DNA of 64,000 nt from CAYOHG01 sp964465125 (GCA_964465125.1 CAYXIO010000016.1:5864-69863), one strand, 5' to 3'; numbered from the stretch's first letter, positions 46,638-56,214 are shown. Numbers and translations are program-made. The notes: generated from the sequence alone by a model not told the origin.

Positions 46638-47891
46638 TCACGGCCGGACGACGACGCGGAAGGTCGTGCGCTGTTCCGTCACGCGCTGTGCGATTTTATC
46701 CGTCAGCGAGACTTTCACCACGTATTCGCCGGGCGAGAGGCTGGCCGGAATCCGCACCAGGCGGGGTATGAAACAATCCCGGCGGCGCGACCGGCAGCGG
46801 TCGACGACCGAGTCGTCGGTCATGTCCAGCAGCGTCTCGCCGCCGCGGTTGAGCACGCTGGTTCTCAGGGCAAAGCGCGACTCGAACTCACCGCTCGGCA
46901 GTTCCTCCGCGGCGAAGTCGCGCACCTCGATGTAGGCGATGAACTCGGTGTCGGAGCCGGCCATCACCAGCGGCGGGTCGAACAGCTCGTACAGCCCGAA
47001 GCCGCGAACGCTGCGACACAGGGCCAGCGTGGAGATCGCGGGGTCAGAGGTGGAGCGGAGCGTCTCGTGCAGCCGGCTGACCTGGGACCGCAGCTTGTCC
47101 ACCTCGGCCTGCGGGTCGCCGCCGCGAATCTCGCGCATCGCGATCAGGGACTCGATGAACTGGGCGGCGATGCGCTGCTGTTCGTCGGAGACGGCATCCA
47201 AGGGCTGCCGGGCGGATTCGAGATCGCCGGCCAGCACCAGCAGCATTCGCCGGTCGAGCTGCTCGCGGAACCCGACGTCCGCAAGCTGCGCCGCGTGGAG
47301 CCTGAGCAATTCGTCCATGCTCGGGACGGCGCTGGCGGACGTGCGGGCGGCATTGGCCGTGGTCGGCTCGTCAGGAGTGCTGCGCCGCGGATCATGGGCC
47401 GCCGGCCGGACCGAGACCCCCGTCAGCACCGGGGGCGCTGAGGAGTTTTCGCGAACGTCGTCCGACGCGACGCCGGGATTCGGGGCGGGTTCCTGGCTGG
47501 AAATCAGGGCGGCGTCGTCCTCGGTCGGCAAGCGCTGCTCCGCCGCCACGTCATCACGCGAGTTCGATTGCGCCCCAGGATCGACGGGGAACCGCGACGC
47601 CAGCGGGCGCTCGGCGGCGTCAGGGTTCTCGTTTTCCGGGATTCCGGCAAGCCACTCCTGCACTTGCGAGTCGACATCGCTGCGGGGCTGGCTGGCCGCC
47701 GGCTCGACCGCGTTCATGGGCCGCGCTGGGGCCTGCTTGACGACCTCCGCGTCCGCAGGCTGCGAGCGCGGCTGGGTTGCCTGCGGGCGCTGAAAGAGCT
47801 GGGCGCAGCCGCCCAGGGCCGGCACGAGCAGCGACAGCGTGAGCAGGGGCCGTCCAAAAGCGCGCGTGCGCGTCGAGCGATTCGCGTCCAT
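46638..47891 (-). CDS. Lipoprotein of unknown function
   Basis: A 417-aa protein with a lipoprotein signal (LLTLSLLVPALGGC, lipobox LGGC at ~26-29), a long Pro/Gln/Ala/Asp-rich disordered region (~30-190), then a mostly helical and beta C-terminal domain (~200-410; LRSQVSRLHETLRST, LSPGEYVVKVSLTDKIAQ). GGAGGA lies about six bases before the ATG. It follows holA by 57 bases on the same strand. The C-terminal segment resembles envelope domains seen in planctomycete lipoproteins, but no named family is certain. Confidence 0.65.
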   Translation of the reverse strand: MDANRSTRTRAFGRPLLTLSLLVPALGGCAQLFQRPQATQPRSQPADAEVVKQAPARPMNAVEPAASQPRSDVDSQVQEWLAGIPENENPDAAERPLASRFPVDPGAQSNSRDDVAAEQRLPTEDDAALISSQEPAPNPGVASDDVRENSSAPPVLTGVSVRPAAHDPRRSTPDEPTTANAARTSASAVPSMDELLRLHAAQLADVGFREQLDRRMLLVLAGDLESARQPLDAVSDEQQRIAAQFIESLIAMREIRGGDPQAEVDKLRSQVSRLHETLRSTSDPAISTLALCRSVRGFGLYELFDPPLVMAGSDTEFIAYIEVRDFAAEELPSGEFESRFALRTSVLNRGGETLLDMTDDSVVDRCRSRRRDCFIPRLVRIPASLSPGEYVVKVSLTDKIAQRVTEQRTTFRVVVRP

Positions 47892-47948
47892 GCGAATCCT
47901 CCGGGATGAGGGGGCATTCTGTGGAGCGGCTGGGGCAGGAGGCGGGAG

Positions 47949-48947
47949 TCAGGCCGCCGGCTGCGCAACTTCCAGCAGGAGACGTTCCACTCCCGCTTCT
48001 ATCGACCGCAGTCCGGTCTTGGCTTGGGCGTCGAGCGTCGCAAGGCCCGCCAGCATCTGCTGGACGCGCAAGGCTGGCAGTCTCCGCAGGATGGTCTCAA
48101 GTTCGCGCTCCCGGCGCCACATCATCACCTTGGGAGCGATTGCCGCGGCCGACAGCCCGTCCGCCGCCATGCGATGGGCGGCCAGCCAGCGCCGCAGCAC
48201 GAACGCGACCCCGCCAACCGCCCTGAATGCGGCCGCCGAGTCCGTCGCGAGCACTTGCCGCCACAGCTCGATGGCTTCCGAAAGCCGGCCCAGGGCGGCG
48301 GCGTCCATCACCGCAAAGATGCGCTCCTCACGCGTCAGCCCGACCAGCTCCGCAACGTCTTCGGCCGTGATCGTTGGCCGGTCGGCGGCATAGAGCGCGA
48401 GCTTCTCCAGTTCGGCCGCGAGCAGCCCGGCGTCGGGACCGACCAGCTCGATCAGTCGATCCGCAACACCTGGCCCGAGCCGCTTGCGAAGGGCTTGAGC
48501 CTGCTGCTGAACGTGCTCGACGAGCTCACGGCCGCGCAGCGCGGCGCACTCGATCACCCGGCCGCTCGCCAATGTCGCCTTGTAAAGCCGCGTCGTCTTC
48601 GGAAAGCTGCGCGCGATCAGCACCAGGGCTCCCGACGGAAACGGCCTGGCGACGTAGCGCTCCAGCGCCTCGCGGTGCTGCGTGATGAAGCGGTCGGCGT
48701 CGACGACCACGACGACGCGCCGGTCGGCGAGGAACGGCAGCGTGGCCAGGTCATCCATGACGTTCGCCAGCGTCGGGCCGCCTTGCTCGTCGGAGCGCTG
48801 CCCGTCGTACTCGGCCAACGCCATGCCGCGATCGACCCCGGGCGGCAGCAGCTCGTCGAGAACTTCGCGACGACGCTGCGCCTTGCGATGCTCATCCTCT
48901 CCAAAGATGACGACGAGCGGCGGAACCGTGGGCGTGCGCGCGGGCAT
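47949..48947 (-). CDS. holA: DNA polymerase III delta subunit
   Basis: A 332-aa clamp-loader delta subunit, which opens the beta clamp (the dnaN product) and loads it on primed DNA. The N-terminal fold is typical (VVIFGEDEHRKAQRRREVL), with RVVVVVDADRFI in the ATPase-like domain and the C-terminal collar helices (LTREERIFAVMDAAALGRLSEAIELW... RLPALRVQQMLAGLATLDAQAKTG). No strong Shine-Dalgarno sequence is seen before the ATG at 48947. Length and layout fit the family. Confidence 0.9.
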   Translation of the reverse strand: MPARTPTVPPLVVIFGEDEHRKAQRRREVLDELLPPGVDRGMALAEYDGQRSDEQGGPTLANVMDDLATLPFLADRRVVVVVDADRFITQHREALERYVARPFPSGALVLIARSFPKTTRLYKATLASGRVIECAALRGRELVEHVQQQAQALRKRLGPGVADRLIELVGPDAGLLAAELEKLALYAADRPTITAEDVAELVGLTREERIFAVMDAAALGRLSEAIELWRQVLATDSAAAFRAVGGVAFVLRRWLAAHRMAADGLSAAAIAPKVMMWRRERELETILRRLPALRVQQMLAGLATLDAQAKTGLRSIEAGVERLLLEVAQPAA

Positions 48948-49028
48948 GAAGGAAAGTGTACGAGCGCCGGGGCCGACGGGGAATGAGAAGGCCGCCGTCG
49001 CGCCTCCGCCGGGCCGCGGCGATACGCG

Positions 49029-50309
49029 CTACGGCCGATGCGAGGTGCTGGGTTGAGTCGCCGGCGGCTGTTGCGCAAGCCAGTCCAATCGTTCACGGGC
49101 CTGGGTGCGCAGCCGGGAGGAATCCGGCTCGAGCGAGAGGACCTTGTCCCAGGCGTCGCGGGCCTCGTCCGAATGCCCGAGCTTGTGCTGAATGTCGCCG
49201 AAACGAAGCCACAACCGGCCGGTTTCAGGCGAGCGATCAAGCAGCGTGCGCAGGCGTTCGGCGGCGTCCGGATAGCGGCGCTGTGCCGCCGCGGTCAGGG
49301 CCAAGCCTTCGAGCGCGTCGAGGTCGTCGGGGTTGGCGCGGAGGGCGTTTTCGTACTGCTGTCCGGCCTCGTCGAGGCGTCCGGACTGAAGCAGGACGCG
49401 GGCCAGCTCGCCGCGCAGGCCGGCGTCATTCGGGCTCAGCGCGACCGCGTCACGCAGGCGATGCACGGCGAGCGAGGGTCGATCGAGAGCCACCTCTCGC
49501 TCCGCCAGGCGCCGGAGATACTCGACCGAGCGGGCGACCTGCGGGTCCACGGACGGCGGCTCGGACGGCGCGCTGCTGGCGGCTGGGGCCGGCGGCTCCT
49601 CGGTCGGCCGGGACTGCGGCGCGGGCGCGGCCAGCGACGCCGCCACGCGCGTCGATACGCGCAGGATGCCGTCGCGCGACTGATTCCCGGCCAGGTCGGT
49701 CGCGATGACGCGCAGGTCGAGTTCGGCCGGACAATCCGCCGGCGGAAACCAGTCGTAGCGGCCGTTCACAACCGCCATCTCCCCGGAATCCTGCCATTCG
49801 TCGTCCGCCGAGCGTCGCGTGAACAGCCGAAGCCCGCGCTCGCCGAGGTTCTCGTCGAAGACGGTCAGGTCCATGCGCAGGCAGGTTCGGCCGTCGGACG
49901 CGCGGCGCGGGACCACGCGATGAAGCTGGAGCGTCGGCGAACTGGTATCGACGATGACGCGGGCGTGCGGCGGAGATTCCGCTGAGGGATCAGACGCACT
50001 TCGCCCGACGGCGTTTTCGACCACGAAGTAGAAGCTGTACTCACCGTCCCGCGGCGCGTGCCAGCCGACGGCATGCGGGAAGCGCGAAATTCCGCTCAGC
50101 GGGCGCCAGGCGGGGTCGGCGGGGGTCGCCAGCCAGACTCGCACCGTCAGCGGCTCGCCGCGCTGCTCGGTTTCAACGCCAAGGATCACCTCGGGCGTAT
50201 CGAGGTGCGCAATCGTGACCGGCAGCGATGCCGCGGGCTGTGAGGACGGCGCCGCGGGCGCCGCCCCGTCATCCGCCGAGGTGAGAAGTGCCAGCAGGCA
50301 AAGCCACAT
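49029..50309 (-). CDS. Exported TPR protein with an Ig-like N-terminal region
   Basis: A 426-aa protein. The ATG at 50309 was chosen because GGAG lies about ten bases upstream and it yields a signal peptide (MWLCLLALLTSA); an ATG at 50336 is also in frame but lacks a ribosome-binding site. The N-terminal ~200 residues look like Ig/beta-sandwich segments (GEYSFYFVVENAVGR; LDLRVIATDLAGNQSRDGILRV). An Ala/Pro/Ser linker follows, then four to five TPRs (~290-415; DAGLRGELARVLLQSGRLDEAGQQYENAL). It is divergent from the M61 peptidase with an ~80-base gap, so the two may share control. Confidence 0.7.
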   Translation of the reverse strand: MWLCLLALLTSADDGAAPAAPSSQPAASLPVTIAHLDTPEVILGVETEQRGEPLTVRVWLATPADPAWRPLSGISRFPHAVGWHAPRDGEYSFYFVVENAVGRSASDPSAESPPHARVIVDTSSPTLQLHRVVPRRASDGRTCLRMDLTVFDENLGERGLRLFTRRSADDEWQDSGEMAVVNGRYDWFPPADCPAELDLRVIATDLAGNQSRDGILRVSTRVAASLAAPAPQSRPTEEPPAPAASSAPSEPPSVDPQVARSVEYLRRLAEREVALDRPSLAVHRLRDAVALSPNDAGLRGELARVLLQSGRLDEAGQQYENALRANPDDLDALEGLALTAAAQRRYPDAAERLRTLLDRSPETGRLWLRFGDIQHKLGHSDEARDAWDKVLSLEPDSSRLRTQARERLDWLAQQPPATQPSTSHRP

Positions 50310-50387
50310 TTCGCCGGTGCTCCAAGCAGCTATCATGCGGTGGTATCGGCGCTTCGGGAAACATAGGCTGACGGACGGGGGCCGGAC

Positions 50388-52070
50388 TTGCGCGGGAGCT
50401 GGCAGATTGTGCGCGACGGAGCACGCCACCGCGGCTTGTCGGCCGTCCGCGTGGTGGTTCTTGTGGCGTTCGGCCTGGCGGCGGCCGCGCCCGTGGGCGC
50501 CGAAACGCTCACCTATGTGCTCACCCCGCGCTTCGGCGAGGGCCGGCTGGACGTCAAGCTGACGTGGCAGACCGGCAATCGCGAGCGCTCCGCGCTGCGG
50601 ATCGCGCCGCGCTGGGGCCAGGTGGACGACGTGCCCGCCCTGCTGCGCCGCATCACAATCGCCGGCGCCAAGGTCGAGCGCGACAACACCCTGTGGATCC
50701 TGACGCACCGCCCCGACGAGACCCTGGTCTGTCAGTACGCCGTGGAAGCCGGGCATGCGGCGTTTGATCGCTGGGAGCTGGCCTATCACCCGATCACGGC
50801 GAAGACCTATTTTCACGGCGTGGGGAATGCGTTTCTGCTGGTGCCGTATCCGCCGGCCGGCGGACCTGCGCAATACGAGACCCTTGTTCGCTGGGAGCTC
50901 CCAGATGGATATTCGGCGGCCTGCTCGTGGGGCGCCGGGAGGACCATCGGGGCCACGATGGCGCCTGAGGATCTGGCGCGCTCGTCTTACCTGGCCGGCG
51001 ACATCGTGACCCGCAGCGTGCCGCGCGACGGCCGCCAAATCGGCGTCGCGATGGTGGATAGGTTCGACTTCTCGGCAGACGAGCTGCTGGGGCTGACGAC
51101 GCGCATCGTCAACGCCCAGTGCCGATTCATGCTGGAAGACTCGTTTCCGGATTTCGTGATCACCGCGCTGCCGGTCGGGCCGGCGGTGAAGGGCAACGGC
51201 GCACGCATCGCCGGCAGCGGGCTATACAACGGGTTTTCGCTCTACATGGCGCCGCAGTCGCGGCTGGACGACGCCTTCGAGCATCTGTTCGCGCACGAGC
51301 TGTTTCACTACTGGAACGGTGGGGTGCTGGCGGCGGAGGCGCCCGAGCGGGCGGTGTACTGGTTTGTCGAAGGATTCACCGACTACTACTCGCTGCGGAT
51401 TCTGCACGAATCGAAGGTCTGGGGCAGCGTGACCTACGCCAAGTGGATCAACAAGCACCTGCGCGAGTACGCGTTCAATCCCGCCGCCCGCGCCAGCAAC
51501 GCCGAGATCGACCGCGACTACTGGGAGAAGCGCAGGACCGTCGGCGAAGTCGCGTACCAGCGCGGCCTGGCGCTGGGGCTGCGCTGGAACTACCTGGCGC
51601 GGCGCAACGGCGTCTCCGACGGATTGGACAAGCTGATTCATGCCCTGGTGGATCGCGGCCGGACCGGACTTGCCATCAGCAACCCGCGCCTGCGCTCCGC
51701 GGGGATCGAGACGCTCGGTGCGTGGCTCGGCCCGGAATTCGACCGCTACGTGACGCAGGCCGAGCCGGTCGACGTTCCGCCGGAGGCGCTGGAGCCGGCG
51801 CTGGTCGGCCGCCTTCAGGACGTGTTTGAATACGAGTTGGGCTTCGACCGGGCCGCATCCATCGAGCGCCGCCGAATCAGCGGGCTGCTGCGCGGTTCGG
51901 AGGCGGAGCGCGCCGGCGTGCGCGCGGGCGATGCGATGCTGGCGTGGAACATTCACAATGACACCGACCAGGAGATCACGCTGACGGTGACTCGTGACGG
52001 CCAGCGCCAGGAGCTGCACTACTACCCGCGCGGCGAGCGCCGCCGGGCGGTTCAGTTCCGCCCGCGCTGA
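50388..52070 (+). CDS. M61-type metallopeptidase with PDZ-like C-terminus
   Basis: A 560-aa exported peptidase. The signal peptide (VVVLVAFGLAAAAPVGA) is followed by an N-terminal beta domain. The catalytic HELFH lies at residues 303-307 (FAHELFHYWNG), with the third zinc ligand Glu in FVEGFTDYY ~20 residues on, as in M61 glycyl aminopeptidases. The last ~70 residues resemble a PDZ domain (LRGSEAERAGVRAGDAMLAW), common in this family. The start at 50388 is TTG after GGGG; an in-frame GTG at 50409 is an alternative. The region near 50750-50950 has aromatic-rich beta sequence typical of M61. The substrate is unknown. Confidence 0.82.
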   Translation: MRGSWQIVRDGARHRGLSAVRVVVLVAFGLAAAAPVGAETLTYVLTPRFGEGRLDVKLTWQTGNRERSALRIAPRWGQVDDVPALLRRITIAGAKVERDNTLWILTHRPDETLVCQYAVEAGHAAFDRWELAYHPITAKTYFHGVGNAFLLVPYPPAGGPAQYETLVRWELPDGYSAACSWGAGRTIGATMAPEDLARSSYLAGDIVTRSVPRDGRQIGVAMVDRFDFSADELLGLTTRIVNAQCRFMLEDSFPDFVITALPVGPAVKGNGARIAGSGLYNGFSLYMAPQSRLDDAFEHLFAHELFHYWNGGVLAAEAPERAVYWFVEGFTDYYSLRILHESKVWGSVTYAKWINKHLREYAFNPAARASNAEIDRDYWEKRRTVGEVAYQRGLALGLRWNYLARRNGVSDGLDKLIHALVDRGRTGLAISNPRLRSAGIETLGAWLGPEFDRYVTQAEPVDVPPEALEPALVGRLQDVFEYELGFDRAASIERRRISGLLRGSEAERAGVRAGDAMLAWNIHNDTDQEITLTVTRDGQRQELHYYPRGERRRAVQFRPR

Positions 52071-52082
52071 GCGCGCGGCGCG

Positions 52083-53858
52083 CTATTGGGCGAAGCGCCT
52101 CAACATCTCCGACAGGTCCAGCAAGTCGACTTCATCATCAAAGCGGAGATCGGTGTCAGCGCGGTAAGCCGGGTCGCCGGCGCTCCTTCCAAAGGCAATC
52201 AGCAGCGCCGCGAGATCAGGGAGGTCTACCACGCCGTCCCCGTTCGTATCGCCGGTCTCCACCACGAATTCAGCGGCCTCGGCCGAGGAGCTGGCGTCCA
52301 ACGCGTCGAGCGCTGTCACGATGCAGCGGATCTCGGCATCTCGCGACGCGAAGCCGGCCGGCAACGCGTCCGCCAGCGCCAGCGTGGTGACGTCGCGGAC
52401 AGGTTCGCCATCCACGAACCACTCGTAGCGATAGCGCAGCACCTCGTAGTCGGGGTCGAAGGCCGGTACCGTGACCTCGGCGTACGTGACGCGCCCGCTG
52501 CGCGGAGGCGGGCGAAACGCCACGACCGGCTCGAACGGCGGCGAATTCCCGGGACCCACGAAATTCGGGTCGACCGACAGATACGGAATCTCCTCGACCA
52601 CCCGACTATCCGCGTACACGCGAACGAAGCCGGGGCCGGTCTGCTGGGCCGGGCGAACGTAGCACGCGCGCAGGTAAAGCCCGCAGTCGTACTCGCTCAG
52701 ATCTTCGTAGTTCACGACGCCGTACTGCCAATCCCCTTGCCAAAACTCGAAACGCACATCGCTGCCGGACACGATCGTGCTGAACGGCACCGTGGCGGAC
52801 ACGGTCGATTCCGCGGGTGTGAAGTAATAGTGCGGCGTTTCACCCACGCAACTCGTCGAGAGGTAGCCCTCGGGAATGACGCTCGTCTTGCGGTCCAGCG
52901 CGCGTTCGAGGCGCGCCCAGGCAATCGGGTTGCACGGTGCGATCGCCGGGTCGAAGGGCAACCCGTCGCGCTGTGCCTCGAAATGCAGGTGCGGGCCGTA
53001 CGAGCAGCCGGAGCTTCCCACCGTGGCGATCTGCTGGCCGGCTTGGACGACGTCATCGATGTTCACGAGCAGGCTGTTGCGTTGCAGATGTCCGTAGGTT
53101 GTGGTGATGCCGCCGCCATGATCCACCAGGATCGTGTTGCCGGAATATGGGTCCGGGAGACAGCCTGTATTGTGATCGTCATAGCCGTCGGTCGCGGCAA
53201 TGACGACGCCGGCGGCGGCCGCGAAGACCGGGATCGGCGCGAGATCCATCGCCTCGAAGCCGCCGATCGGAAGGTCGTTGCCGGCATGATCGTCGTAGGC
53301 CGAGTCGCCGCAGTCGTGCGTGGCAACCAGCCCCGGTCCGGCCAGGTCGAACAAGCTGCACGTGACGACGTCGCGCCCGAAGGCCCCGCCGACGGGCCAT
53401 TCGAAGAAGACATCCGACTGGCTGGCGGCCGGCAGGACGTCGAACTCGAAGACGAACCGGTTGTTCTGCTCGTTGGTCTCGGCGACGCCGTTCTCGGCAT
53501 CGAGGATGACCTCGGCGGTGTACGTGCCAGGTTCGGAGAAGATCCACGTGCCCCAGCTCTGGGTCCAGATCGTCACGCCCGGCAGCCCGCAGCCAAGGAA
53601 CGAAGGTGGATGGTCCAGCACGACGCCGTCCACCGTTCGGCGGATCACGTAGGCATCGCAAGTGGGCTGGTAATACCAGTAGTTGACGCGCAGCCAGAAG
53701 CGCTCCCCAACGCGCGGCACGACCTCGTCGCCGCGCCAGTTGGCAATGAACGCATCGCCGACCCAGAGGTCGGCCGCGGCGGCGGTCGAAGTCATCGCGA
53801 TCGCAAGTGTCAGAGCGAGGAGCCATTTCCGAGGCGAGGACGAAGGGGTCGCAAGCAT
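52083..53858 (-). CDS. M23 peptidase with CARDB-like domain and dockerin tail
   Basis: A 591-aa secreted protein. The ATG at 53858 gives a signal peptide (WLLALTLAIAMTSTAAAA). Residues ~30-140 form a CARDB-like adhesion domain (GERFWLRVNYWYYQP; GTYTAEVILDAENGVAETNEQNN). The M23/LytM peptidase domain (~175-320) has the zinc ligands in HAGND (191-195) and HLHFE (290-294), with His257 in YGHLQ; such enzymes cut peptide cross-links of cell walls. Beta-sandwich sequence follows, then a C-terminal dockerin-like pair of calcium loops (DTNGDGVVDLPDLAALL; DDEVDLLDLSEML), the second imperfect. Whether it acts on self peptidoglycan or on prey/competitor walls is unknown. Confidence 0.85.
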   Translation of the reverse strand: MLATPSSSPRKWLLALTLAIAMTSTAAAADLWVGDAFIANWRGDEVVPRVGERFWLRVNYWYYQPTCDAYVIRRTVDGVVLDHPPSFLGCGLPGVTIWTQSWGTWIFSEPGTYTAEVILDAENGVAETNEQNNRFVFEFDVLPAASQSDVFFEWPVGGAFGRDVVTCSLFDLAGPGLVATHDCGDSAYDDHAGNDLPIGGFEAMDLAPIPVFAAAAGVVIAATDGYDDHNTGCLPDPYSGNTILVDHGGGITTTYGHLQRNSLLVNIDDVVQAGQQIATVGSSGCSYGPHLHFEAQRDGLPFDPAIAPCNPIAWARLERALDRKTSVIPEGYLSTSCVGETPHYYFTPAESTVSATVPFSTIVSGSDVRFEFWQGDWQYGVVNYEDLSEYDCGLYLRACYVRPAQQTGPGFVRVYADSRVVEEIPYLSVDPNFVGPGNSPPFEPVVAFRPPPRSGRVTYAEVTVPAFDPDYEVLRYRYEWFVDGEPVRDVTTLALADALPAGFASRDAEIRCIVTALDALDASSSAEAAEFVVETGDTNGDGVVDLPDLAALLIAFGRSAGDPAYRADTDLRFDDEVDLLDLSEMLRRFAQ

Positions 53859-54028
53859 CGAGCTACTACTTTCCCGGGGGGAGCCGCGTGCGCTTCGGCG
53901 GGCGCAGAAGTCGAACGCGCCCGGCCCTGTCGGGGGAAAGCCGGGCATAACTTCAGTATTCTTATCAACTGAACAATGGGAGCGGTAGCTAAACTTCCCA
54001 AATTCTCAGGAGTGACTCGTCTTTTTCT

Positions 54029-54508
54029 TTATCGGGCCCAGTCGCCGGACTTTCCGCCCACCTTGGACTCCAGTTGAACGGTCTGGATCGTGATACTTTT
54101 CGAGACGGACTTGCACATGTCGTAAACGGTCAGGGCTGCGATGGATGCTGCGACCATCGCCTCCATCTCGACGCCCGTTCGCGCGACGATGCTCACCGTG
54201 CTGACGATGCGAAGCCGGTCGGGCGGCAACTCCTCGAATCCGATCTGAACCGCGTCCGGCGAGAGGCCGTGACAGAGCGGAATCAGCTCGCTGGTGCGCT
54301 TCGCCGCCTGGATACCGGCGACGCGCGCGACCGCCAGCACATCGCCTTTGGCGACTTGTCCGCCGCAGATGGCGGCAAACGCGTTTTGGCCCAGCAGCAC
54401 CACGGCGGATGCGGTGGCCCGGCGGGTGGTAGGAGCCTTGGCGGACACGTCCACCATTCGCGCGCGGCCAAGTTCGTCCAAGTGAGAAAGTCCGGGCGAT
54501 TCGCGCAT
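54029..54508 (-). CDS. moaC: Cyclic pyranopterin monophosphate synthase
   Basis: Second enzyme of molybdenum cofactor synthesis; with MoaA it turns GTP into cyclic pyranopterin monophosphate. The 159-aa protein has the family motifs GRARMVDVSAKAPTTRRA, KRTSELIPLCHGL, and GVEMEAMVAASIAALTVYDMCKSVSKS, with the active-site Lys and Asp segments present. GTGGAGC precedes the ATG at 54508. No other moa genes are in the window, so the pathway is encoded elsewhere. A 12-bp palindrome lies 18 bases upstream of the start. Confidence 0.95.
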   Translation of the reverse strand: MRESPGLSHLDELGRARMVDVSAKAPTTRRATASAVVLLGQNAFAAICGGQVAKGDVLAVARVAGIQAAKRTSELIPLCHGLSPDAVQIGFEELPPDRLRIVSTVSIVARTGVEMEAMVAASIAALTVYDMCKSVSKSITIQTVQLESKVGGKSGDWAR

Positions 54509-54525
54509 GCTCCACTTCCGTCAGA

Positions 54526-54537
54526 CTGAGCGCTCAG
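54526..54537. promoter_or_regulatory. Perfect 12-bp palindrome upstream of moaC
   Basis: CTGAGCGCTCAG is a perfect dyad 18 bases upstream of the moaC ATG and just outside its ribosome-binding site. It could be an operator or part of the leader. No other evidence supports a particular regulator. Confidence 0.35.
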
Positions 54538-54775
54538 GTTACACGCCAGAATCGGGTTTCGCGAGCGAAGCGATCACACATGGAATCCCGCGGCGGAAGC
54601 CAAGGCAGAGCGCCGCTCACCGGAGACCCGGCAAGAAGCCTGCATTCAGCACGGCGGCGGGCGTCGAACGGCAACCCGCCGTCGCGTCGCTGACGCATGC
54701 CGCCTGACCCTCGGCGTTCGAGAGGAGGCTTCCGGAACTCGCCCGCGGCGGGGGGATCCGCGACGAACTGGCCGG

Positions 54776-54907
54776 CTAAGTCAGCATGCGCGTCAGCACA
54801 AACATGAGCAGGTGGGCCAATGCGCCAATCGTCAGCAATTCCGGAATAAGGTACGGCGCCAGGCGATCTTCCCACCGCTCGGTCGGTTCACTGGAGGCCC
54901 ACTTCAT
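54776..54907 (-). CDS. Small single-span membrane protein, 43 residues
   Basis: ATG at 54907, stop TAG at 54776-54778. The ribosome-binding site is near perfect: GGAGGTGA followed by CCC and the ATG. The product starts MKWASSEPTERWEDRLAPY and ends in one hydrophobic helix (IPELLTIGALAHLLMFVLTRML), so it is probably a small membrane protein with an outside or inside polar head. No family is recognised. It is the only coding signal in the 700-base gap between moaC and asd. Frame, start and site together make a chance open frame unlikely. Confidence 0.7.
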   Translation of the reverse strand: MKWASSEPTERWEDRLAPYLIPELLTIGALAHLLMFVLTRMLT

Positions 54908-55215
54908 GGGTCACCTCCCAGATGATCGTATGCCTCTTCGCAGCGGCCGGCGCGCGCCGGGCTGCGCTGGAACGACCCTCACCATTATCTGCTGGGACGG
55001 GGCCGCAACGCTAGCGCAGTAAGGCTCAACGCATGGCAGGATCGGGCTTGCTCAGCCAACCCGAACGCAGCCGCGGGCCCCAGGTCTCTGTCGTTCGGCG
55101 TATGATGCGGAGTCCGCGCTGGCGTGAACGCGGGCAGACTCGGGTGTGTGTGCGTTCACCGGCGCGGTGCGCGTTTCCGCGCAGTACTGGAAACTACGAA
55201 GTTGTGAGCCAGTCG
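54908..55215. other. Gap between the small membrane protein gene and asd
   Basis: About 300 bases that must hold the divergent promoters of the small membrane protein gene and asd. I see no further gene, hairpin terminator or repeat. The GTG at 55204 is an alternative asd start. Confidence 0.4.
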
Positions 55216-56214
55216 ATGCGTCGCATTGCGATTGTCGGTGCCACGGGAGCCGTGGGGCACGAGCTGCTGACGGTGCTCGAGCAGCGCAAATTCCAGGTCG
55301 GCGAACTACGTCTGTTCGCCTCGGCACGCTCAGCGGGTCACCGCCTGCACTGGCGCGGGGAGTCGCTCGAAGTGGAGGAGCTGAGCGCTTCCGGCGTCAG
55401 TGGGCTTGACGTGGCCTTTTTCTCGGCGGGCGCGGCCGTCAGCCGCGAATTCGCTCCGCTGGCAGCCCGGGCCGGTGCGGTCGTCATCGACAATTCCTCC
55501 GCCTTCCGAATGGCGCCCGAGGTTCCCCTCGTCATTCCCGAGGTCAACCCGAAGGCCGCGTTGGCGCACCGGGGAATCATTGCGAATCCGAACTGTTCCA
55601 CCATCATCCTGGCAGTGGCGCTTTGGCCGCTGCATCGCGCCGCGACGGTTCGGCGTGCGGTCGTAAGCACCTATCAGGCGGCGAGCGGGGCCGGAGCGCG
55701 CGCCATGCGCGAGCTTCGCGAGCAGACCGCGGCGGTGCTGGCGGAGCAGCCCGCGCTTCCACGCGTCTTCCGCGAGCCCTGCGCCTTCAACGTGTTCAGC
55801 CACAACACGGCGGTGGACGAGCACGGGGTGAACCTCGAAGAGCGCAAGATGATGCAGGAGGTCGCGAAGATCTTCCACGATGAGACGATTGGCGTGGCCC
55901 CAACGTGCATGCGGGCGCCGGTGCTGCGGTCTCACCTCGAGACGGTCGCGGTGGAGCTGGAGCGGCCCATCTCGGTCGACGAAGCGCGGCGCATTCTGCG
56001 CGAAAGTCCGGGGGTTCGGTTGGTCGATGACCGCGCGGCCAACAAGTTTCCCACGTCGATCGACGCCACCGGACAGGACGACGTGCTGGTCGGGCGCATC
56101 CGCCACGATCCCAGCGTGGCCGAGCAGCGCGGACTTCAGTTCATCTGTGCCGGAGATCAACTCCGCAAAGGGGCGGCGCTCAACGCGGTGCAGATCGCCG
56201 AACTGCTGAGCTAG
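55216..56214 (+). CDS. asd: Aspartate-semialdehyde dehydrogenase
   Basis: NADPH-dependent enzyme that makes aspartate semialdehyde for lysine, threonine, methionine and diaminopimelate synthesis. The 332-aa protein has the dinucleotide motif IVGATGAVGHELL at residues 6-18, the catalytic Cys127 in NPNCSTI, and the segment RAPVLRSHLETVAVEL that contains the substrate-binding His. The ATG at 55216 starts exactly with the family sequence (MRRIAIVGATG); a GTG 12 bases earlier is in frame and has a weak GGA upstream. Upstream open-frame codons are unlike the family. truD follows after 15 bases. Confidence 0.93.
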   Translation: MRRIAIVGATGAVGHELLTVLEQRKFQVGELRLFASARSAGHRLHWRGESLEVEELSASGVSGLDVAFFSAGAAVSREFAPLAARAGAVVIDNSSAFRMAPEVPLVIPEVNPKAALAHRGIIANPNCSTIILAVALWPLHRAATVRRAVVSTYQAASGAGARAMRELREQTAAVLAEQPALPRVFREPCAFNVFSHNTAVDEHGVNLEERKMMQEVAKIFHDETIGVAPTCMRAPVLRSHLETVAVELERPISVDEARRILRESPGVRLVDDRAANKFPTSIDATGQDDVLVGRIRHDPSVAEQRGLQFICAGDQLRKGAALNAVQIAELLS

